Assembly: GCA_023425615.1 (NCBI GenBank)
Contig: JAFACJ010000237.1
Location: 1 to 6,773, forward strand
DNA length: 6,773 nucleotides
Direction of reading: 5' to 3'
From: Actinomycetes bacterium
GTDB lineage: Bacteria > Actinomycetota > Actinomycetes > Streptosporangiales > Streptosporangiaceae
The stretch's first letter is position 1. Each line of letters begins with the position of its first letter. The position numbers and the translations under genes are program-made. The notes below the pieces were generated by a model. It was not told the origin of the DNA and did not search any database. It was given only the letters and a program-made list of their open reading frames with translations. This document shows positions 1 through 4,877 of this stretch, piece by piece.

Positions 1-1
1 C

Positions 2-41
2 CCTCCCCGCGCGCGGCGTTAACCCGTTGCGCGCGGGGAGG
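2..41. terminator. Strong GC-rich hairpin, likely terminator of a gene to the left
   Basis: The arms 2-14 (cctccccgcgcgc) and 29-41 (gcgcgcggggagg) are perfect 13-base complements. In RNA the stem can extend by two G-U pairs and two more G-C pairs (15-18 with 25-28), leaving a six-base loop ttaacc. No T-tract follows, which is usual for actinomycete terminators. It probably ends a transcript from outside the window. The right arm overlaps a candidate -35 box, so it could instead act on the downstream promoter. Confidence 0.6.
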
Positions 42-55
42 CCGGTCCCTAGGGT
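27..55 (+). promoter_or_regulatory. Candidate promoter for the nucleoside hydrolase gene
   Basis: TTGCGC at 27-32 resembles a -35 box. TAGGGT at 50-55 fits the TAnnnT form of actinomycete housekeeping -10 boxes, with 17 bases between them. Transcription would begin near 62, giving a leader of about 40 bases with a good ribosome site at 91-97. The -10 lies partly in the palindrome ccctaggg (47-54). Short motif matches are weak evidence in GC-rich DNA. Confidence 0.3.
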
Positions 56-102
56 CGTGCTGCCCGTCCCCCGCCACGCGACGAGGAGACGAGGGGGCGA
101 CG

Positions 103-990
103 ATGCTCGATCTGTGCTTCGATCTGGAGACCCAGGATCCCGACGATGTCCTGACGCTGTGCCTGGTGGCCTGCCATCCGCGGGTGCGGCTGCGGGCGGT
201 GACGGTGACGCCCGGCTCGTCCGGCCAAGTGGGTCTGGTGCGGCATGTGCTGGAGCTGCTGGGACGCGGTGACGTCCCGGTGGGTGCGCGCGATCCGGGC
301 ACCGGCAGGGAGCACGTGTCGGCGTTCCACCGGCGCTGGCTCGGCGGATGGGCGCCCTCCCCGCCGGACGGCGACGTCGCCGACGTCCTGCTCCCGGTGC
401 TCGCGCAGGCGCCCGAGGCCGTGCTGCTGACCGGGGGCCCGCTGCGGAACCTGCGGCTGCTGCTGGAGAGCGGGCGGCCGGTGCGGCTGGAGCGGTGGGT
501 GGCGCAGGGCGGCTTCGCGGGTGACCCGCTGGTCCCGCCGGAGCGGCGGCTGACGAAGTTCGACGGGCTGACGGCCTGTCCCACCTTCAACTTCAACGGC
601 ACGCCTCAGGCGGCGCTGATGGCGCTGGCGGACTCCGCGCCGATCGTCCGGCGGGAACTCGTCTCCAAGAACGTCACGCACGGGGTGCGCTATGACCGCG
701 CTTTCCACGAACGCCTGGAGCCGCACCGGGACCGCACGCCGGGGCTCGCCCTGATCTTCCTGGGCATGGACCTCTATCTGCGCCGCCGCCCCGGCGGCAA
801 GCTGCTGCACGACCCGACCGCCGCGTGCGCCGCGATCGACCCGTCCATCGCGGTGTGGGCCGAGGCGGAGATCACCCGCGAGCCGGGGGGCTGGGCGGCG
901 CGGCCCGCCCGCGGCACCCGTACGTTCATCACCACCGGGCTCGACCACGACCGGCTGTTCGCCGTCCTGGCGGAGGGTCCGGGCACCTGA
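103..990 (+). CDS. Nucleoside hydrolase-like protein (IUNH family, divergent)
   Basis: This 295-residue protein, close to the usual length of about 310, looks like an inosine/uridine-preferring nucleoside hydrolase. That family is cytoplasmic and cleaves the N-glycosidic bond of ribonucleosides to give ribose and a free base in salvage. The N-terminal Ca2+-binding signature is present in variant form as FDLETQDPDD (residues 6-15), with one residue more than the common DxDxGxDD. LTGGPLRNL (109-117) matches the family's GPLTNL loop. FNFNGTPQAA (162-171) matches the substrate-side N...DPEAA motif. HDP followed by AAIDPS (236-248) carries the His-Asp pair near the active site. The ATG follows GAGGGGG (91-97) at five bases. 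It sits alone between a hairpin and the AraC gene, 78 bases upstream of the latter on the same strand. The family is clear; substrate is unknown, and the altered metal loop leaves open a related, non-nucleoside substrate. Confidence 0.85.
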   Translation: MLDLCFDLETQDPDDVLTLCLVACHPRVRLRAVTVTPGSSGQVGLVRHVLELLGRGDVPVGARDPGTGREHVSAFHRRWLGGWAPSPPDGDVADVLLPVLAQAPEAVLLTGGPLRNLRLLLESGRPVRLERWVAQGGFAGDPLVPPERRLTKFDGLTACPTFNFNGTPQAALMALADSAPIVRRELVSKNVTHGVRYDRAFHERLEPHRDRTPGLALIFLGMDLYLRRRPGGKLLHDPTAACAAIDPSIAVWAEAEITREPGGWAARPARGTRTFITTGLDHDRLFAVLAEGPGT

Positions 991-1068
991 CCGGACCGGG
1001 CACGGGATGTCGGGTGCGGGAGGGCGCCCCGTTCCTACCGTGAGTGGGGTCAGAGGAAGGAGTCCGGG

Positions 1069-1935
1069 ATGCTGGAGCGGCTGAACCAGGCGATGGAGCG
1101 CATCGAGCGCGACCTCGACCGCGAGATCGAGGTCGGCGAGCTCGCGCGGATCGCCGCCACGTCGGAGTACCACTTCCGGCGGCTGTTCTCCGCGCTGGCC
1201 GGGATGCCGCTGTCGGAGTACGTGCGGCGCAGGCGGCTCACCGTGGCGGGCGCCCAGGTGCTCGCCGGGGAGCCGACGCTGCTGGAGATCGCTGTGCGCT
1301 ACGGCTACGGCTCCGGTGAGGCGTTCGCGCGGGCGTTCCGCGCCTTCCACGGGGTCGGCCCCGGCGAGGCGCGGCGTGACGGCGCGGCGCTGAACTCCCA
1401 GCCCCGGATGTCCTTCCGCCTCACCATCGAAGGGAGTGGCACCATGCGCTACCGCATCGTCGACAAGGACGGGTTCCGGCTCGTCGGCAAGAAGGCGCGC
1501 GTCTCCATCGTGCACGAAGGGCTCAACCCGGCGATCGTGGAGTTCCTCCGCGCCATCCCGGCCGAGACCAAGCGGCGTATCGAGGAGCTTTCCGACCAGG
1601 AGCCGCGCGGCCCGGTCAACACCAGCGTCGTCCTCGGCGACGGCAGGGAGGAGGGCTCGGAGGCCGACTACTACTACGCGGTGGTCACCGGCGCCGACGT
1701 GCCCGAGGACCTGGACTCCCTCGCCGTCCCGGCCGGCACGTGGGCGGTCTTCGAGAACTCCGGCGAGTTCCCGCTGTCCGTCCAGTACCTGTGGCGCGAC
1801 GTGTTCACGCAGTGGTTCCCCTCGAACCCCTACCGGAGCCGCCCCGGCCCGGAGATGCTCCAGACGGTCTTGTCGGAGGACGGCGCCCACGCCGACTCCC
1901 AGCTGTGGATCCCGGTGGAGCGGACCGGGACGTGA
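1069..1935 (+). CDS. AraC-family regulator with C-terminal GyrI-like effector-binding domain
   Basis: This is a 288-residue transcription factor of the SoxS/Rob-like type, with the DNA-binding domain first. Residues about 5-104 form the AraC domain: the first helix-turn-helix is around EVGELARIAATSEYHFRRLF (21-40), and the second is around LLEIAVRYGYGSGEAFARAF (71-90), followed by the typical FHGVGP (93-98). Residues about 126-285 form a GyrI/SHV-like effector domain: MRYRIVDKDGFRLVGKK at its start, strand YYYAVVTG (201-208), strand GTWAVFENSGEFP (223-235) and closing strand LWIPV (279-283). Such fusions bind small hydrophobic or cationic ligands and often control efflux or detoxification genes, including their own. 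No ligand or target can be read here. The ATG is set by AAGGAG at 1057-1062, six bases upstream. TACCGT (1036-1041) could be a -10 box, but no good -35 accompanies it. Confidence 0.92.
   Translation: MLERLNQAMERIERDLDREIEVGELARIAATSEYHFRRLFSALAGMPLSEYVRRRRLTVAGAQVLAGEPTLLEIAVRYGYGSGEAFARAFRAFHGVGPGEARRDGAALNSQPRMSFRLTIEGSGTMRYRIVDKDGFRLVGKKARVSIVHEGLNPAIVEFLRAIPAETKRRIEELSDQEPRGPVNTSVVLGDGREEGSEADYYYAVVTGADVPEDLDSLAVPAGTWAVFENSGEFPLSVQYLWRDVFTQWFPSNPYRSRPGPEMLQTVLSEDGAHADSQLWIPVERTGT
1431..1446 (+). promoter_or_regulatory. Possible internal ribosome site and start inside the AraC gene
   Basis: AGGGAG (1431-1436) lies seven bases before an in-frame ATG (1444-1446, Met126), exactly at the boundary between the AraC domain and the GyrI-like domain. 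Translation from here would give a free effector-binding domain of about 163 residues, resembling stand-alone GyrI-like proteins. It may also be chance, because purine-rich runs are common in this linker. Confidence 0.25.
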
Positions 1936-1948
1936 CCCGGGCCCTCAT

Positions 1949-1976
1949 CTGACGGAGGCGTAGGCGCCCCCGTCAG
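1949..1976. terminator. Hairpin terminator just after the AraC gene
   Basis: The arms 1949-1960 (ctgacggaggcg) and 1965-1976 (cgcccccgtcag) pair over 12 positions with a single A-C mismatch and a four-base loop (tagg). The hairpin starts 14 bases after the AraC stop codon. It lacks a T-tract but has the stem strength typical of actinomycete terminators, and could work in both directions between the convergent genes. Confidence 0.65.
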
Positions 1977-1977
1977 G

Positions 1978-2045
1978 CCCGCCACCGGGCCGCCACCCGG
2001 GAAACGACGGAAGTGCGCGTTCCCGCGGGGGCGGCCGGTGGCGGG
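1978..2045. terminator. Large compound hairpin between the convergent genes
   Basis: The outer arms 1978-1994 and 2030-2045 pair over 16 bases with one bulged G; the core cccgccacc/ggtggcggg is perfect. Inside, cgggaa (1998-2003) pairs with ttcccg (2020-2025), giving a hairpin within a hairpin. It lies 61 bases past the stop of the last P450 gene on the minus strand, so it is the best candidate terminator of the P450 operon. With the hairpin at 1949-1976 it would insulate the two convergent units. Confidence 0.55.
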
Positions 2046-2106
2046 TGGGGTGGGAGGGGAAGGTTCGCGGGAGCGCGAGTGGGACCGGCGCTCGTGTTCT
2101 CCTCGT

Positions 2107-3432
2107 TCAAGCTCTCCACCATGCCGCCAGTCGGCCCCAGAGGGAACGCCTCCCGGGGGCCGCGACGTTCGGCGGTGCGGTCGCCGCCGGGGGCGAGGCA
2201 CGCGGCGGCTCGGGCCGTGGAGCGGACGCCGGGACGGTGACGGGGACGGGCGTGAACCGCACGGGCAGCGCGGTCAGCGCCCGGTTGAAGGAGCCGGGCC
2301 GCCACTGGAGCTCGTTCACGGGGACGGCGAGGTCGAGGTCGGGCAGCCGGTCGAGGAGCTTCTCGATCGCGATCGAGGAGATGACACGGGCGGGGCCCTT
2401 GGCCGGGCAGGTGTGCGGTCCGGCGCTGAAGGCCAGATGGGCGCGGTTGCCCGTCCGCCGGTCGACGCGCTTGGACGGGTCGGTGTTGGCGGCCTTGTAG
2501 GCGATGACCACCGGCTGGTCGGCGGGCATCACATACCCTTCGCGCTCCACGTCGTACGTGGGATAGGTGAACCCGTAGTTGGCGACGGGCGGGTCGGTCC
2601 ACAGCACCTCGTCCAGGGCGTCCTCGATCGGCATGCTGCCGCTGGAGAGGTCGCCTGCGAACCGCTCGTCCGACAGCAGCAGCCGCAGCGTGTTGGCGAC
2701 GAGGTTCTGCACCGGCCCCGAGCCCATGGCCATGAACAGGCCGATCTGGTCGAGCAGTTCCTCGTCGGTGAGCCCCGCCGGGTCCTCGATCATCCAGGAG
2801 ACGATGTCCGAGCCGGGCTGCGCACGTTTGAGCGCGATCAGGTCGAGCGTCGCCTGCATGACCATCGCCATGGCGTTCTCCAGGTCCACCAGCTCGGTGA
2901 TGTCGGTGATGCCGCGGACGAGCCGGTCGGAGAGGTCGGGCGGGCAGCCGAAGAGCCTGCTGAGCACCAGGAGCGGGAGCTGCCCGGCGTACCGGGCGTA
3001 CAGGTCGGCCTCGCCGTCGGCGGCGAACCGGTCGATGAGCAGGTCGGCGCTCTGCTCCACGTGCCGGCGCAGCGCGGCGGCGTCGATCCGGTCGAGGGCG
3101 CCGGTGGTCGCCTTGCGGAACCGCGCGTGCTCGCCGCCGTCGCTGCACTGCATGCCGGGCCGGTACCCGATGACCGGCCGCATCGGGCAGTCCGCCGGCC
3201 TGGTCTTCTCCCAGCCCCGCGGGTCCCGCGGGAAGGTGGCCGGGTCGCGCAGCACTCCCAGCGCCGCGTCGTAGCCCAGCACGACCGTCACGGGCACGCC
3301 GGGAGCCAGTTCGGCGGGCGCGTAGTTGCCGTACCTGGCGCGCAGCGTCTCATAGACGCCCGCCGGGTCGGCCGCGAACGCCGCGTCGTAGATGGGGACG
3401 CGTCCCCCGTGATCCTCAACGCTCAAGTCCAT
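2107..3432 (-). CDS. CYP157-like non-canonical cytochrome P450, copy 1 (operon-distal)
   Basis: This 441-residue soluble P450 is last in the operon. It keeps the heme loop FSAGPHTCPAKGPAR with the ligand Cys342, and the C-helix HARFRK (102-107). Three normally conserved features are altered. The K-helix ExxR reads EVLW (Glu275, Trp278). The I-helix acid-threonine pair reads Gly239-Pro240 (MGSGPVQN), so both acid and Thr are gone. The CxG of the heme loop is CPA. After the P450 fold ends near LPVRF (389-393), a Pro/Ala linker leads to the tail LWGRLAAWWRA. Alignment with copy 2 is gap-free over about the first 400 residues. The start chosen is ATG at 3432, matching copy 2; TTG at 3441 and TTG at 3426 are alternatives. 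Among the three it is the most degenerate at the oxygen-activation site and in the linker. Heme binding is likely; ordinary monooxygenase activity is doubtful. The CYP157 assignment is from the ExxW feature and context, not a search. Confidence 0.9.
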   Translation of the reverse strand: MDLSVEDHGGRVPIYDAAFAADPAGVYETLRARYGNYAPAELAPGVPVTVVLGYDAALGVLRDPATFPRDPRGWEKTRPADCPMRPVIGYRPGMQCSDGGEHARFRKATTGALDRIDAAALRRHVEQSADLLIDRFAADGEADLYARYAGQLPLLVLSRLFGCPPDLSDRLVRGITDITELVDLENAMAMVMQATLDLIALKRAQPGSDIVSWMIEDPAGLTDEELLDQIGLFMAMGSGPVQNLVANTLRLLLSDERFAGDLSSGSMPIEDALDEVLWTDPPVANYGFTYPTYDVEREGYVMPADQPVVIAYKAANTDPSKRVDRRTGNRAHLAFSAGPHTCPAKGPARVISSIAIEKLLDRLPDLDLAVPVNELQWRPGSFNRALTALPVRFTPVPVTVPASAPRPEPPRASPPAATAPPNVAAPGRRSLWGRLAAWWRA

Positions 3433-3509
3433 CCCTTTCAAAGGCGAGCAGACGGTCGGTAGGGGACGTTCAGCCGTTCCACCAGGACGTCAGGCGCGTC
3501 CAGAAGGAG
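3359..3509. repeat. Junction repeat A (start of copy 1, spacer, end of copy 2)
   Basis: This stretch matches 4725-4877. It runs from the N-terminal codons of copy 1, through the 37-base spacer, into the tail codons of copy 2. The first 68 bases (3359-3426 against 4725-4792) are identical; the remainder differs by scattered substitutions and a two-base length change. It marks the duplicated unit of the P450 array, with a period of about 1,366-1,368 bases. Confidence 0.85.
3433..3439 (-). promoter_or_regulatory. Unusually close ribosome site of P450 copy 1
   Basis: GAAAGGG abuts the ATG at 3432 with no spacer. The next possible start, TTG at 3426 (codon 3), would sit six bases away, the normal distance. 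The same arrangement occurs in copy 2. Confidence 0.4.
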
Positions 3510-4798
3510 ACGGGGCGCGGCCCCGCGCGGGCGGCGGCCGGCGGGGCCGGGGCCGGGGCCGGGTGGGGGACCGACCGCAGGTCGGGCTCCGGTGTCGGCA
3601 CCAGCACGGGCATCGGCGCGAACCGCACCGGCAGGGACGCCAGCGCCCGGTTGAAGGGTGTCGGACGCCACTTGAGCTTCTCCGCGGAGACGGCCAAGAG
3701 GGTGTCCGGGAGCCGGTCCAGGAGCTTCTCTATCGCTATCGACGCGATGACGCGGGTCGGGCCCTTGCCGGGACAGGTGTGCGGGCCCGCGCTGAAGGCC
3801 AGGTGCGCGCGGTTGCCGGCGCGCTGCCCGACGTGTTTGGACGGGTCGGTGTTGGCGGCCTGGTAGGCGATGGCCACCGGCTGGTCCGCGGGCATCACAT
3901 ACCCTTCGCGCTCCACGTCGTACGTGGGGTAGGTGAACCCGAAGTTCGAGATCGGCGGGTCGGTCCACAGCACCTCGTCCAGGGCGTCCTCGATCGGCAT
4001 GCTGCCGCCCCCCAGGTCGCCGGCGAACCGCTCGTCCGACAGCAGCAGCCGCAGCGTGTTGGCGATGAGGTTGTGCACCGGCTCCGCGCCCATGGCCATG
4101 ATCACGCTGATCTGGTCGGCGGTCTCCTCGTCGGTGAGCCCCGCCGGGTGCGCGATCATCCAGGAGGTGATGTCCGACTCGGGCCGTGCCCGCTTGAGCG
4201 CGACCAGGTCGCGTGCCGCCTGGGTGAACATCGCGCCGGTGACCTCGGGGTCGACCAGCTCGGATATCCCGATCATGCCGCGGACGAGCCGGTCGCCGAT
4301 GTCGGGCGGGCAGCCGAAGAGCCGGCTGAACACCAGCAGCGGGAGCCGCCTGGTGTACTGGGCGCACAGGTCGGCCTCGCCGTCGGCGGCGAACCCGTCG
4401 ATGAGCAGGTCGGCGCTCTGCTCCACGTACTCGCGCAGCACGATGGCGTCGATCCGGTCGAGCGCGTCGGTGACCGACCTGCGGAAGCGGGGATGCTCGC
4501 CGCTGTCGGTGTAGAGGATGCCGGGCCGGTACCCGATGACGGGCAGGACCGGGCAGTCCGGAGGCACGGTCTTCTCCCAGCGCCGCGGGTCCTTGGGGAA
4601 GGTCGCGGGGTCGCGCAGCACCTCCAGCGCCGCGTCGTAGCCCAGCACGAGCGTCACGGGCACGCCGGGGGCCAGTTCGGCGGGCGCGTAGTTGCCGTAC
4701 CTGGCGCGCAGCCTCTCGTAGGCTCCCGCCGGGTCGGCCGCGAACGCCGCGTCGTAGATGGGGACGCGTCCCCCGTGATCCTCAACGCTCAAATCCAT
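3470..4798 (-). CDS. CYP157-like non-canonical cytochrome P450, copy 2 (middle)
   Basis: This 442-residue P450 is the middle gene of the tandem set. Visible landmarks are C-helix HPRFRR (102-107), I-helix MGAEPVHN (236-243), K-helix EVLW (275-278) and heme loop FSAGPHTCPGKGPTR (335-349) with ligand Cys342. It is the only copy that keeps the glycine of CxG, and like copy 3 it keeps the I-helix acid (Glu239); but the next residue is Pro240 instead of the usual Thr, and Trp278 replaces the ExxR arginine. The P450 fold ends near LPVRF (389-393). A linker rich in Pro and Ala (about 400-429) then leads to the tail FWTRLTSWWNG (432-442). The start ATG at 4798 has GAAGGGG directly against it; TTG at 4792 would be better spaced. 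It lies 39 bases after copy 3 and 37 bases before copy 1, so co-transcription is expected. Substrate and redox partner are unknown; no ferredoxin gene is in the window. Confidence 0.92.
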   Translation of the reverse strand: MDLSVEDHGGRVPIYDAAFAADPAGAYERLRARYGNYAPAELAPGVPVTLVLGYDAALEVLRDPATFPKDPRRWEKTVPPDCPVLPVIGYRPGILYTDSGEHPRFRRSVTDALDRIDAIVLREYVEQSADLLIDGFAADGEADLCAQYTRRLPLLVFSRLFGCPPDIGDRLVRGMIGISELVDPEVTGAMFTQAARDLVALKRARPESDITSWMIAHPAGLTDEETADQISVIMAMGAEPVHNLIANTLRLLLSDERFAGDLGGGSMPIEDALDEVLWTDPPISNFGFTYPTYDVEREGYVMPADQPVAIAYQAANTDPSKHVGQRAGNRAHLAFSAGPHTCPGKGPTRVIASIAIEKLLDRLPDTLLAVSAEKLKWRPTPFNRALASLPVRFAPMPVLVPTPEPDLRSVPHPAPAPAPPAAARAGPRPVSFWTRLTSWWNG

Positions 4799-4877
4799 CC
4801 CCTTCGAAGGCGAGCGGGCTCGGTCGGTAGGGGCGGTTCAGCCGTTCCACCAGGACGCCAGACGCGCCCAGAAGGAG
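4725..4877. repeat. Junction repeat B (start of copy 2, spacer, end of copy 3)
   Basis: This is the partner of 3359-3509. It spans the first codons of copy 2, the 39-base spacer and the last codons of copy 3. Because coding ends and spacer are all shared, the duplication copied whole gene units including their translation signals, and the repeats can recombine to expand or shrink the array. Confidence 0.85.
4799..4805 (-). promoter_or_regulatory. Unusually close ribosome site of P450 copy 2
   Basis: GAAGGGG touches the ATG at 4798 with no spacer, while TTG at 4792 would be six bases from it. Either initiation at the ATG is weak or the true start is the TTG, which would shorten the protein by two residues. 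Confidence 0.4.

Noticed and set aside
49..1890. A 613-codon minus-strand open frame across the hydrolase and AraC genes
   Set aside because: It is Arg/Pro/Ala/His-rich without domains, spans two well-supported plus-strand genes and the gap between them, and is explained by third-position GC bias.
2362..2377. A perfect 16-base palindrome ctcgatcgcgatcgag, also at 5096-5111
   Set aside because: It is inside conserved P450 coding sequence, shared by copies 1 and 3 through the converted block and disrupted in copy 2. Codon choice for SIAIE explains it, so no operator role is supported.
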